NCBI GenBank assembly: GCA_023145215.1
Contig: JAGLED010000001.1
Span: 217,776 to 281,775 of the forward strand
Direction of reading: 5' to 3'
Length of the DNA: 64,000 nt
DNA from: Rhodospirillales bacterium
GTDB taxonomy: Bacteria; Pseudomonadota; Alphaproteobacteria; Rhodospirillales; Casp-alpha2
Shown here: piece by piece, positions 44,879-53,765 of the stretch
Layout of the letters: each line of letters begins with the position of its first letter
Numbering within the stretch: the first letter of the stretch is position 1
The notes under the pieces: model-generated
What the model was told of the DNA's origin: nothing
Seen by the model: only the letters and a program-made list of their open reading frames with translations
Database searches by the model: none
Translations under genes and position numbers: made by a program

Positions 44879-45020
44879 CCGGGACCGCGGGCCGTTGACG
44901 CCCGCAAACGCTGTTATATTAACTGCCGGTACTTTCGTGCCGGAGCAGACGTCTATTTTGAAACGATGATAGTGCGGTGTCTATATGACCGCAATCTGAC
45001 AACGGCCGCCGTTCGGCGCA

Positions 45021-45206
45021 TCAGAAATCGATGCAGCGGCCTTTCTTTTCCCAGTCCCCGTAACGGGTCGGCTCCGGCCCTTCAGGACCGCCGATCTCGC
45101 CGCTCTCCGGCGTTACTTCGGCGGCCGCGTTTTTTAGGTCGTTATTCCCGGTTTTCTGCGGGTTATCCTGTTTTTCAGGTATTTGTTTTTCTTCTTCGGC
45201 CATCAT
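45021..45206 (-). CDS. DUF1674 protein (SDHAF4-like succinate dehydrogenase assembly factor)
   Basis: A 61-residue protein whose C-terminus '[20 protein letters not shown]' is the DUF1674 signature. The mitochondrial member SDHAF4/Sdh8 chaperones flavinated succinate dehydrogenase subunit A. The N-terminal half is charged and disordered. Two ATGs in tandem (45206, 45203) are possible starts. It is divergent from htpX, a common alphaproteobacterial neighbour; no sdh genes are in the window. Confidence 0.9.
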   Translation of the reverse strand: MMAEEEKQIPEKQDNPQKTGNNDLKNAAAEVTPESGEIGGPEGPEPTRYGDWEKKGRCIDF

Positions 45207-45315
45207 TAAATTTCCGTCATCATTTCGGGCGCTATTGCATTGCGTTGAATGTGAAATAATTCAAACAGGCGCTTTCAGCAAGGCGCGCAACATATCTGGA
45301 TGCGGAGAAACGCAA

Positions 45316-46170
45316 TTGAACTGGCTTAAAACCTCGATCCTGCTGGCAGGCCTGACGGCGCTGTTCATGGGTGCCGGTTACATGCTGGCCGGTGAAGGCG
45401 GGATGATCATCGCGCTCGCTGTTGCCGTCGGGATGAACGTGTTCGCCTATTGGAACGCGGACAAGCTCGTGCTCCGTATGTACAATGCACGCGAGGTCAC
45501 CGAGCGCACCGCCCCCGGCTTTTACGGCATCGTCAAACAACTCGCCAACCGTGCCGAACTGCCGATGCCGAAAGTCTATATTATCGAGAACGACCAACCC
45601 AACGCCTTCGCAACAGGCCGAAATCCCGAGAACGCGGCGGTCGCGGCGACGACCGGCCTTTTGAAGATTCTGTCACACGAAGAGATCGCCGGCGTCATGG
45701 CGCATGAACTGGCGCACGTCAAAAACCGCGACACGCTGATCATGACCATTACCGCGACGATCGCCGGAGCGCTCTCTATGCTCGCCAATTTCGCCTTGTT
45801 CTTCGGCGGCAACCGGAACAATCCGCTCGGTATCGTCGGCACCATCGCGTTGATGATCCTGGCGCCCGTCGCCGCCATGCTGGTGCAGATGGCAATCTCG
45901 CGCACACGTGAATATGGGGCGGACGCGGGCGGCGCGGAAATCTGCGGAAACCCGATGTGGCTGGCCAGCGCCCTTCAGAAACTAGAGCAGGGCGCACAGT
46001 CCGTCGACAATACGGTGGCCGAAGACAACCCGGCGACCGCGCATATGTTTATCGTCAATCCGCTGCATGCGCGTTCGATGGACAATCTCTTCTCGACGCA
46101 CCCGAACACGGCCAACCGGGTCCGGAAACTGCGCGAAATGGCCGGCGAGCCTCAACGCCCCTGGGGATAA
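45316..46170 (+). CDS. htpX: Zinc metalloprotease HtpX
   Basis: A membrane M48 protease that clears misfolded membrane proteins. It starts with a TTG preceded by GGAG at good spacing; this gives 284 residues and places helix 1 ('[18 protein letters not shown]') at the N-terminus. The track ORF adds 27 residues without support. The HEXXH motif is '[11 protein letters not shown]' near residue 130, the helix pair is '[14 protein letters not shown]' and '[17 protein letters not shown]', and the third zinc Glu is in '[12 protein letters not shown]'. A terminator follows. Confidence 0.95.
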   Translation: MNWLKTSILLAGLTALFMGAGYMLAGEGGMIIALAVAVGMNVFAYWNADKLVLRMYNAREVTERTAPGFYGIVKQLANRAELPMPKVYIIENDQPNAFATGRNPENAAVAATTGLLKILSHEEIAGVMAHELAHVKNRDTLIMTITATIAGALSMLANFALFFGGNRNNPLGIVGTIALMILAPVAAMLVQMAISRTREYGADAGGAEICGNPMWLASALQKLEQGAQSVDNTVAEDNPATAHMFIVNPLHARSMDNLFSTHPNTANRVRKLREMAGEPQRPWG

Positions 46171-46177
46171 CGCCGCG

Positions 46178-46219
46178 CCTGTTCACCTGCATGCAGGGGA
46201 GCAGGAAATAGTTTTTTTT
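46178..46219 (+). terminator. Probable terminator of htpX
   Basis: A hairpin with an inner CCTGCATGCAGG palindrome and an outer CCTG/CAGG pairing is followed by eight T. It is imperfect but the T-run fits. It acts on htpX only; the convergent cysNC lacks T's on its side. Confidence 0.6.
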
Positions 46220-46236
46220 ACCTGCTCCCGTGCCGC

Positions 46237-48090
46237 TTAATCCCGAGCCAGAAGAGCCAGGACGAGATCGGCCGCCGCCTCGGGATCGGTGGTATCCGCA
46301 TCGATTCTGAGTTCCGGCGCTGCCGGCGGCTCGTACGGCGACGATATACCGGTAAAGTTCGCGATCTCTCCCTTGCGGGCGCGGGCGTACAACCCCTTTG
46401 GGTCGCGCGCCTCGCACGTCGCAAGCGACGCATCGACGTGAATCTCGAAAAATTCACCGGGCTGCAGCAGGTCGCGGGCCATGTCACGGTCGCTTCTGAA
46501 CGGTGAGATCGCCGAAACGAGGACGATCATGCCCGCATCGACGAACAGCTTCCCGACTTCGGCAATCCGGCGAATGTTCTCGACCCGGTCGGCATCCGTG
46601 AAGCCAAGATCCCGGTTGAGGCCGTGCCGAACATTGTCTCCGTCGAGCATATAGGTGTGCCGCCCGGCAAGATGCAGCTTCTGATCGACGATGTTGGCGA
46701 CGGTCGACTTGCCGGCGCCGGAAAGGCCCGTAAACCATAGCACCGCGGGCTTCTGACCAAGCGCGTCGGCGCGCACGTTTTTATCGAGGCTGAGCTTTTG
46801 CTTGGTCAAATTGAGTGCCCGGCGAAGCGCGAAGTCGATCATGCCGGCGCCGACGGTTTCGTTTGTCTCGCGGTCGATGAGGATGAAAGCGCCGGTCTCG
46901 GGGCAGTCCTGGTAAGCGTCGAACGCGACGCGGCGGTCGAAGCTGAGGTTACAGACCGCGACGTCGTTGAGCTCGAGCGTCTTCGCCGCGACATGCTCCA
47001 ACGTATTGATGTTTATGGTGTGTTTCAGGTCGGTGATCGATGCGCGGGCCGCCGCCGTCGCCAGTTTGAGGTGGTACTGACGGCCCGGAATCATTGGATT
47101 CTCGGACATCCAGACGACGTGTGCCTGCACCTGGTCGGCGGTCTGCATGGCGCTATCCGCATGACGGATCACATCGCCGCGCGCGACGTCGACATTATCC
47201 GTGAGGGTCACCATCACGGCCTGCCCCGGCACCGCCTGGGTGAGCTTTTCGCCTTCGGTTTCAATGCTTTCGATCCGCGTCGCCGCCCCATCGGGCTCGA
47301 TCCGGACGGCATCGCCCGGCTTGAGGGCGGCCCCCGCAACGGTGCCGGCAAAGCCCCGGAAGTCGCCATCCGGGCGGCACACCCACTGCACCGGCAATCT
47401 TGCGCCGGTCCTGTTTTTTCCTGCATCGACCTGCACGGTTTCCAGAAAATCGAGCACGCATTTACCATTGAACCACGGCATTTGCGCCGATTTGCCCGTC
47501 ACGTTGTCCCCGTTGAGCGCCGAGACCGGCACGGCGGTCACGCTTTCGAAATCGAGGTTGTCGGTGAACTGGAGATAGCCCGTCTCGATGTCGCGGAAGG
47601 TGTTTTCGGCATAGCCGACGAGATCCATTTTGTTCACGCACAGAAGGACGTGACGGATACCGAGCAGATGCGCAATGAAGGTGTGCCGGCGGGTCTGGGT
47701 CAGGATTCCCTTTCTGGCATCGACGAGGATCACCGCCAGCGATGCGGTCGAGGCGCCGGTCACCATGTTGCGGGTATACTGTTCGTGGCCCGGCGTGTCG
47801 GCGACGATGAAGCCGCGCTTTTCGGTCTGGAAGTAGCGGTAGGCGACATCGATGGTGATGCCCTGTTCACGTTCCGCCTCGAGACCGTCGACGAGCAGCG
47901 CGAAATCGATACCGCCCTTCACCGTGCCGAAGCGTTTACTGTCGTCTTCGAGCGCCAGCATCTGATCGTCATGGATCAGGTGCGTGTCGCTGAGCAGCCT
48001 GCCGATCAACGTCGACTTGCCGTCGTCGACGCTGCCGCATGTCAGAAAACGCAAGAGCCCCTTGTCCGCCATGTCCGGCATGTCCGCCAT
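46237..48090 (-). CDS. cysNC: Bifunctional sulfate adenylyltransferase subunit 1 / adenylylsulfate kinase
   Basis: 617 residues. The N-terminal CysN GTPase has G1 '[14 protein letters not shown]', G2-G3 '[12 protein letters not shown]' and G4 'NKMDLVGY', and stimulates ATP sulfurylase CysD. From about 440 the APS kinase domain follows with P-loop '[14 protein letters not shown]' and '[21 protein letters not shown]'. The fusion is the common alphaproteobacterial and rhizobial NodQ-like form. Start and cysD stop overlap (TGATG). It is the last gene of cysH-cysD-cysNC. Confidence 0.96.
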   Translation of the reverse strand: MADMPDMADKGLLRFLTCGSVDDGKSTLIGRLLSDTHLIHDDQMLALEDDSKRFGTVKGGIDFALLVDGLEAEREQGITIDVAYRYFQTEKRGFIVADTPGHEQYTRNMVTGASTASLAVILVDARKGILTQTRRHTFIAHLLGIRHVLLCVNKMDLVGYAENTFRDIETGYLQFTDNLDFESVTAVPVSALNGDNVTGKSAQMPWFNGKCVLDFLETVQVDAGKNRTGARLPVQWVCRPDGDFRGFAGTVAGAALKPGDAVRIEPDGAATRIESIETEGEKLTQAVPGQAVMVTLTDNVDVARGDVIRHADSAMQTADQVQAHVVWMSENPMIPGRQYHLKLATAAARASITDLKHTININTLEHVAAKTLELNDVAVCNLSFDRRVAFDAYQDCPETGAFILIDRETNETVGAGMIDFALRRALNLTKQKLSLDKNVRADALGQKPAVLWFTGLSGAGKSTVANIVDQKLHLAGRHTYMLDGDNVRHGLNRDLGFTDADRVENIRRIAEVGKLFVDAGMIVLVSAISPFRSDRDMARDLLQPGEFFEIHVDASLATCEARDPKGLYARARKGEIANFTGISSPYEPPAAPELRIDADTTDPEAAADLVLALLARD

Positions 48091-49007
48091 CAGAAATACC
48101 CCTCGCGTTTTTTCTTTTCCATGGACGCGGCCTGGTCGAAATCGATGATCCGCCCCTGGCGTTCCGAGTTCGTGGCGGCGCGCGTCTCGGCGATCACCGC
48201 GTCAATGTCGGCGGCGTCTGACCTGACCGCCGCCGTCAAAGGATAGCACCCGAGGGTGCGAAAGCGGACCATCTCGGTGCGAACCGTCTCGCCGGGCCGG
48301 ATATCGAGGCGGTCGTCGTCGGCCATGATGAGCTGCCCGTCGCGTTCGACCACCGGCCGCTCGGCGGCGAAGTACAGCGGCACCACGGGAATGCTTTCGG
48401 CCCGTATATAATTCCAGACGTCGATTTCGGTCCAGTTCGACAGCGGGAACGCACGCACGCTTTCCCCCGGTTTGACGCGGCAATTATAGAGGTTCCACAG
48501 TTCCGGGCGCTGACGGCGCGGGTTCCATCCGTGATTGACGTCGCGGAACGACATCACCCGTTCCTTGGCGCGCGACTTTTCCTCGTCCCGCCGGGCGCCA
48601 CCGATCGCGCAGTCGATCTTGTGCAACGTCAGCGCCTGCTTCAACGCTTCGGTCTTCATCACGTCGGTATGCACGGTCGCACCGCTTTTTATCGGGGAGA
48701 CGCCGCGCTTCAGACCGTCCTCGTTGACATGCACGATCAGGTCGAGACCGAGGTCGCGGACCCGCGCGTCGCGAAAGGCGATCATCTCCTTGAACTTCCA
48801 CGTGGTGTCGACATGCAGAAGCGGGAACGGCGGCTTCGCCGGGTGGAAGGCCTTCATCGCCAGATGCAGCAGCACCGACGAGTCCTTGCCGATGGAATAC
48901 ATCAATACCGGCCGTTCGAAAGACGCGGCGACTTCACGCAGGATATGGATCGATTCCGATTCGAGGCGCTGCAGATTGGTGAGACTGTTCATGCGGAGAT
49001 ATTTCAT
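48090..49007 (-). CDS. cysD: Sulfate adenylyltransferase subunit 2
   Basis: Makes adenosine 5'-phosphosulfate from ATP and sulfate as a heterodimer with CysN. At 305 residues it has the PP-loop '[18 protein letters not shown]' near 40, '[15 protein letters not shown]', '[15 protein letters not shown]' and 'RPELWNLYN', ending '[14 protein letters not shown]'. An ATG 15 bases in (48992) is the alternative start. It is followed by cysNC with a 1-base overlap and preceded by cysH after about 100 bases. Confidence 0.96.
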   Translation of the reverse strand: MKYLRMNSLTNLQRLESESIHILREVAASFERPVLMYSIGKDSSVLLHLAMKAFHPAKPPFPLLHVDTTWKFKEMIAFRDARVRDLGLDLIVHVNEDGLKRGVSPIKSGATVHTDVMKTEALKQALTLHKIDCAIGGARRDEEKSRAKERVMSFRDVNHGWNPRRQRPELWNLYNCRVKPGESVRAFPLSNWTEIDVWNYIRAESIPVVPLYFAAERPVVERDGQLIMADDDRLDIRPGETVRTEMVRFRTLGCYPLTAAVRSDAADIDAVIAETRAATNSERQGRIIDFDQAASMEKKKREGYF

Positions 49008-49104
49008 TTAACGACGATTTCATTCCCGGGAAACATAGGCGAAGTTCGGCCCGCCGGAAACACCGGCGTGCCGCGACAGTGGGTGAAAGCAGGGCGGCGA
49101 TACG

Positions 49105-49821
49105 TCAGCCGGCCTCAGAGGATTCGTGGATACCGCATTCGGTCTTCGACGTGCCGCGCCAGCGGCCGGCGCGAACGTCCTCTCCCGGACGGACGGCCGA
49201 CGTGCAGACCGCGCAGCCGATGCTCGGATATCCCTTCTCGGTGAGCGGGTGGCGCGGCAATCCGTGACGGTCCAGGTACTCATAAATCTCGTCCGCGCGC
49301 CATTGCACCAGCGGATTGACCTTGATGCGGGCGCCGTCCTGTTCGAAGTACCCAAGCGTTGCCCGCCCATGACCGTGATGCCGTTTGCGGCCGGTGAAAA
49401 GTGCGTTGAAGCGCATGACCGCTTGTGCGAGGGGGCGGGTCTTGCGCAGATCGCAGCATCCGTCCGCATCCCGGGACCACATCATCCCATCCGGATCGCG
49501 GGCGATCAGTTCACTGGCGATCGGCTGAATGGTGCGGACGTCTTCGAGCCGCAAACGTTTGATCAGACGGTCACGATGCTCCAGCGTCTCGTCGAAGTGT
49601 TTCAGCGTATCCAGAAAAAGCACCGGCGTCTGCCGGTCCGTTTGCGCGATCAGATGCAATAGAACCGCCGATTCGGCGCCAAAGGATGACACCGCCGCAA
49701 TCCTAGAAGGAAACAGATCGCGGATCGCCACCTGAACGATGTCCAAGGCCGATGCGTCGTGGTATTTTTCGTTAAGTGTATCGGCGGTATGAGCGTTCAT
49801 GTCGTATGCCTTTGTTTTCAA
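49105..49821 (-). CDS. cysH: Assimilatory adenylylsulfate reductase with Fe-S cysteine motif
   Basis: A 238-residue PP-loop reductase that makes sulfite with thioredoxin. 'SSFGAESAVLLHLIA' binds the nucleotide. 'DGCCDLRK' and 'GCAVCTSAVRPGED' give the CC...CxxC set that binds a [4Fe-4S] cluster and marks the APS-type enzymes, unlike E. coli PAPS reductase, which lacks them. The catalytic 'ECGIHES' is at the end. It is the first gene of the sulfate operon behind an AT-rich leader. An internal ATG 21 bases in is also possible. Confidence 0.92.
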   Translation of the reverse strand: MKTKAYDMNAHTADTLNEKYHDASALDIVQVAIRDLFPSRIAAVSSFGAESAVLLHLIAQTDRQTPVLFLDTLKHFDETLEHRDRLIKRLRLEDVRTIQPIASELIARDPDGMMWSRDADGCCDLRKTRPLAQAVMRFNALFTGRKRHHGHGRATLGYFEQDGARIKVNPLVQWRADEIYEYLDRHGLPRHPLTEKGYPSIGCAVCTSAVRPGEDVRAGRWRGTSKTECGIHESSEAG

Positions 49822-49935
49822 ACGTTAAGAGCATTAACACATATAAAATATGTTATTGTATTATTTATACGTTAAACAAATGTTATATAATATAAAATAC
49901 CAAATATTTAATGTATTTTTAATTGTTTTGCTGCC
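49815..49935 (-). promoter_or_regulatory. AT-rich leader/promoter region of the cys operon
   Basis: More than 100 bases of strongly AT-biased sequence (TATAAT-like and TTTATA runs) lie directly upstream of the cysH start and stand out in a GC-rich genome. It probably contains the promoter and the binding sites of a CysB-type sulfur regulator. No single promoter hexamer pair is convincing. No riboswitch structure was recognised. Confidence 0.5.
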
Positions 49936-50009
49936 CCGGGTATGCCGGGGTACCTACGCACCTCACCCGCGGCCGATGACCGCCGAATAAGCCCTCGATA
50001 GCCAAAGGA

Positions 50010-51341
50010 ATGAGCCCGGCGATGCCCTCCGACCAGAAGTTCTCACGCCACGACGATGCATTGATGTCCCGCCTCGCGGCGTTCGAGGTGATATCGGACG
50101 TGCTGCGCCGCGGACGCCCTCTCGACGACGCGCTTGCGGCAAGCCGGGCCTACGGCGCCTTGGATCCGGCGGGCAAGGGCTTCGCGGCGTATCTGGTGCG
50201 CACCGCGCTCCGCCGTCTGGGACAGATCGATGCCCTGATCCAGCATTGCGTGCGTGAGCCGTTGCCCCGCAAGGCGAAGCCCGTTTACGACGTCTTGCGG
50301 GTCGGGGTCGCGCAGCTGATGTTTTCGGCGACCGCCGACCATGCGGCCGTCGACACCACCGTCGATCTGTGCCGCACGGTCAATCAGGTGCCGTTCGCCA
50401 AACTGGTCAACGCCGTGATGCGCCGGCTGCAGCGTGAGGGCGACGCGCTCCTCAAGGCGCAGGACGAATCGGCGATCAACACCCCCGCCTGGCTCATGGA
50501 GAGCTGGAAGACCGCCTACGGGGCCGACACCGCGGCCGCCATCGCCCGTCAACATCTTGAGACACCGCCCCTGGACCTGAGCGTCAAGTCGGACGCGCCG
50601 ATGTGGGCCGAAAAGCTTGGCGGCGAAGCGATATTCGAGGCCACGGTCCGGCTCGCCGAAGCCGCCGACGTCACGCGGCTCGACGGATTCGAAGACGGCG
50701 CCTGGTGGGTGCAGGACGCGGCGGCGCGGCTGGCCATCGGCGTTCTCGGCGACGTCAGCGGCAAGCGCGCTCTCGATCTCTGCGCCGCGCCCGGCGGCAA
50801 GACCCTCGATCTGTGCGCCGCCGGCGCCGACGTGACGGCCGTCGATATTTCGGAAAAACGTCTTCAGCGGGTCAGCGAGAATCTCAAGCGCACCGGCCTC
50901 AGCGCCCGGACCGTCGCCGCCGATGTCAGAACGTTCGTGCCGGACGCCCCGGCCGAGATCGTGGTGCTCGACGCGCCATGTTCGTCAACCGGGACGCTTC
51001 GGCGTCACCCGGATGTCGCGCATCTGAAGTCGCCGGAAGATATCGATAAACTCGCCGGCGTGCAGGCCGCGTTGCTGGATGCCGCCGCCGCGATGACGGC
51101 ACCCGGCGGCACGCTCCTCTATGTCACCTGCTCGTTACAGCCGGAAGAGGGCGAGGATGCGGTCGAGGGGTTTCTGTCGCGCACGCCCGCGTTCCGGCGC
51201 AACCCGGTGACGGCTCAGGACGTTTCGGGATTGACGGCGGCGGTGACGCCCACCGGCGATTTCAGGACGTTGCCATGTTATATGTCCGATATCGGTGGGA
51301 TGGACGGTTTCTTCGCCGCCCGTCTCGTCCGGGCGGCATGA
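50010..51341 (+). CDS. rsmB: 16S rRNA (cytosine-967-C5)-methyltransferase
   Basis: 443 residues. The N-terminal NusB-like domain ('AAFEVISDVLRRGRPLDDAL') is followed by the RsmB/Sun methyltransferase domain. SAM motif I is 'LDLCAAPGGKTL', and the catalytic cysteines are in 'VLDAPCSSTGTLRRHPD' and 'LLYVTCSLQPEEGE'. It methylates C967 of 16S rRNA. The start is the track ATG; the ATG at 50022 is an alternative. It is followed by the heparinase-like gene, a common alphaproteobacterial pair. Confidence 0.94.
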   Translation: MSPAMPSDQKFSRHDDALMSRLAAFEVISDVLRRGRPLDDALAASRAYGALDPAGKGFAAYLVRTALRRLGQIDALIQHCVREPLPRKAKPVYDVLRVGVAQLMFSATADHAAVDTTVDLCRTVNQVPFAKLVNAVMRRLQREGDALLKAQDESAINTPAWLMESWKTAYGADTAAAIARQHLETPPLDLSVKSDAPMWAEKLGGEAIFEATVRLAEAADVTRLDGFEDGAWWVQDAAARLAIGVLGDVSGKRALDLCAAPGGKTLDLCAAGADVTAVDISEKRLQRVSENLKRTGLSARTVAADVRTFVPDAPAEIVVLDAPCSSTGTLRRHPDVAHLKSPEDIDKLAGVQAALLDAAAAMTAPGGTLLYVTCSLQPEEGEDAVEGFLSRTPAFRRNPVTAQDVSGLTAAVTPTGDFRTLPCYMSDIGGMDGFFAARLVRAA

Positions 51342-51413
51342 AGGTTGCCTTCGATTTGACAAAAAGCGGCCGCAGTTTGGGCCGGAGTCGCAACGTGGGG
51401 AGAGACCGCATCG

Positions 51414-52916
51414 ATGTATGACGTGTTGCCGGCCGGCATGCGCGAGCTGATTTTCCGCTCCGCCGTATACGACTGGCTGCTGCCGTCGCGCCCGCCCGCC
51501 AGCGTTCGTGCGCCCCAGGGGATCAGAGGTCTCGGCGCCGCGGCGGCCTGGGGCGCCGACCGTCTCGCCCTGCCCGGCCCAGGCACACCCCGTCATATCC
51601 GCGACGACTTCCGGCAACTCGACCCGGCCACCACCGCCGCCGACGATACGTGGCCCGGAATCCGCGACTGGATCCGGGCGCACCGCCGATGGGCGCCTGA
51701 AACCTGGCGCGCCGACATCCTTGCCGAACGTATTACCCGCTGGCTTTCCGTGTTCGATATCATCGGTCCGGGGATCGACCCGGCGGACCGAGAGTTGTGG
51801 GCGGCCGAGATCCTGCGCGAGGCCCGCCACCTGAACCGGGCGCCGCTCGACGGGATCGCACCGTGGCGGCGGATCGTCGTGCATCAGGCGCGTATCAACG
51901 CGGCCATTGCATTGCCGGAACTGGAATCCGGCCTGCAACGCCGGCTTAGCGATTTCGGCCAGGATGTCGACCGACAGATCCTCGGCGACGGCGGACACAT
52001 CGAACGCGCGCCGGCGCGCGCACTCGCCGTACTGGCCATGCTGACGGAAGTCCGCGACGCCCTTCTGGGTCATCACATCGAACCGCCGGCGGCACTGATA
52101 TCGGCGATGGACAGGATGGTCCCGTTCATCAAGGCACTGCTGCACGGCGACGGCGGGTTCGCGCTGATCGGCGGTGCGACCGCCAACACGCCCGACGTGA
52201 TCGACGCCGTCATTCAGGCATCCGGCAGCAAGGGCCGGGCCATGGCGAGCGCACCGCATTCCGGTTTTCACCGGCTCCGCGCCGGACAGACGACGCTCAT
52301 CGCCGATTGCGGCCGCACGCTCGCGGGCGGCATTTACCGGGCACCGGCCAGCTTCGAACTCAGTGCGGGCAAGGTCCGTCTGATCGGCAATTGCGGCACC
52401 CGGCTGACCGACGACAATGCACGCGGCCAATGGCTCAACGCGCTCGGCTCGACCGCTGCGCACACGGCACTGGTGATCAATGACAAGGATGCGGGTGCGG
52501 TCACCGACGCCCATGTCGACCGGCGCGACCACGACGGCGCGCGCCTGATCGAGATGAGCCACGACGGCTATGTGACCGAGACCGGGATTCGGCACGCCCG
52601 CACGGTCTATCTCGATGCGAGCGGCAGCGACGTGCGCGGCGAGGATGTCCTGACGGGCGGCGGCTCGCAGCCGTTCTCGGTCCGTTTTCATCTTTATCCC
52701 GATGTCCGTGCGTCTATGGTCGCGGGCGGCGGCGAGGTCATTGTCAAACCGCCGCGCGGCCGCGGCTGGCGCTTTACGACGCGCTATCCGGTCCGGCTTG
52801 AGGACAGCGTCAGTTTCTTCGACGGGCGCCAGCACCGGACACAGCAGATCGTCATTCTGGGAAACCACGAACCCAACAAGACCGTCGTCAAATGGCGGTT
52901 CGCAATCGATAACTAG
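51414..52916 (+). CDS. Heparinase II/III-like family protein
   Basis: 500 residues without an obvious signal peptide. An N-terminal alpha-helical toroid ('IRDWIRAHRRWAPETWRADI', 'RITRWLSVFDIIGPG', 'LLGHHIEPPAALISAMDRM') precedes a C-terminal heparinase II/III beta-sandwich ('AMASAPHSGFHRLRAGQTTL', 'SPASFELSAG'-like residues, 'LIEMSHDGYV'). The family has lyase-type members, but this alphaproteobacterial branch beside rsmB is uncharacterised. A 146-bp inverted-repeat element follows 25 bases later. Confidence 0.85.
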   Translation: MYDVLPAGMRELIFRSAVYDWLLPSRPPASVRAPQGIRGLGAAAAWGADRLALPGPGTPRHIRDDFRQLDPATTAADDTWPGIRDWIRAHRRWAPETWRADILAERITRWLSVFDIIGPGIDPADRELWAAEILREARHLNRAPLDGIAPWRRIVVHQARINAAIALPELESGLQRRLSDFGQDVDRQILGDGGHIERAPARALAVLAMLTEVRDALLGHHIEPPAALISAMDRMVPFIKALLHGDGGFALIGGATANTPDVIDAVIQASGSKGRAMASAPHSGFHRLRAGQTTLIADCGRTLAGGIYRAPASFELSAGKVRLIGNCGTRLTDDNARGQWLNALGSTAAHTALVINDKDAGAVTDAHVDRRDHDGARLIEMSHDGYVTETGIRHARTVYLDASGSDVRGEDVLTGGGSQPFSVRFHLYPDVRASMVAGGGEVIVKPPRGRGWRFTTRYPVRLEDSVSFFDGRQHRTQQIVILGNHEPNKTVVKWRFAIDN

Positions 52917-52941
52917 AGTTGCCTCTCACAAGGTAACGTTG

Positions 52942-53087
52942 CCCCCTCACCTGTCCTCTCCCCCATGAATGGGGGGAGAGGGACTCACGGACTCCTGTTT
53001 CTCTTTTCGTGGCATCCGGGTGGACGTCTGTAATTGCGTCAGGGTTCGTCTCCTCCGCGTCAGCGGGGGAGAGGACAGGTGAGGGGG
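52942..53087. repeat. 146-bp intergenic element with perfect 23-bp inverted ends
   Basis: The left end (52942-52964, CCCCCTCACCTGTCCTCTCC...) and the right end (53065-53087) are exact reverse complements over 23 bases. Each end also forms its own hairpin: CTCTCCCCC/GGGGGAGAG on the left and CTCCTCCGC/GCGGGGGAG (one G-T pair) on the right. The interior carries no open reading frame. The right end abuts the pgl stop codon. It resembles dispersed REP/MITE-like elements of bacterial genomes; it may also serve as a terminator between convergent genes. Confidence 0.75.
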
Positions 53088-53765
53088 TTATTCACAAACG
53101 AACAAGGTGAGATCGGGCCGCGCGTCGATCAGCAGCGACACCGGCAGTCGCGGCGTCGGCGGGTTGGACCGTGCGCGCTCGAACGCCTCGATCTTGGCGG
53201 CGCCCGTCACATGAAGAAAGAGTTTCGAAATCTTTATAAGTTCCAAAAACGTCAGACTGATCCGCCCATGAGGCGCCGAAGGCGCCTCGCTTGAAATGAC
53301 GGCGAAGCCGTCCCGCTCGAATCTTTCCGGGTTCTCCGCCGGAAACAACGATGCGATATGTCCATCCGGTCCCATCCCCAGATAAGCGACGTCGGCCGGC
53401 AGAAAATTCGCCAGCCGACGATCGGCCGCCGCAAGTGCATGTTCCAGATCGACGTCACCCTGCCACAGCGGAACAAATCTTGCCCCGGTTGCACCCTGGT
53501 CGAGAAAGCAGCGTTTGACCAGCCCGGCGTTGCTGGCCGAATCATCGATGGCGACCCGGCGGTCGTCGACCAGCGTCACGTCGACCCGCGCCCAGTCGAT
53601 GGGCTTCGCCGCCAGCAAGGGCAGTACTTTTTCCGGAGAACGCCCGCCGGAAAGCGCCAGGGTCGCGCGTGCTTTTTTATCGAGCGTTTCGACGACCGCC
53701 GCGCCAAGGGCATCGGCAAGAGCGGCCGCGCAGGCCTCGGCATCGGGAAAATCGAAACGGTTCAA
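53088..53765 (-). CDS. pgl: 6-phosphogluconolactonase
   Basis: Hydrolyses 6-phosphogluconolactone in the oxidative pentose-phosphate route. 'LALSGGRSPEKVLPLLA', 'VDVTLVDDRRV' and 'YLGMGPDGHIASLFP' are the family motifs. The true start is the TTG at 53765, which overlaps the stop of the upstream dehydrogenase gene (TTGA) and gives 225 residues; the longer track ORF reads through that gene in another frame. No zwf or edd gene is in the window. Confidence 0.9.
   Translation of the reverse strand: MNRFDFPDAEACAAALADALGAAVVETLDKKARATLALSGGRSPEKVLPLLAAKPIDWARVDVTLVDDRRVAIDDSASNAGLVKRCFLDQGATGARFVPLWQGDVDLEHALAAADRRLANFLPADVAYLGMGPDGHIASLFPAENPERFERDGFAVISSEAPSAPHGRISLTFLELIKISKLFLHVTGAAKIEAFERARSNPPTPRLPVSLLIDARPDLTLFVCE

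Noticed and set aside
52942-53087. CRISPR-like repeats
   Set aside because: Only two copies in inverted orientation and no spacers; it is a palindromic element.
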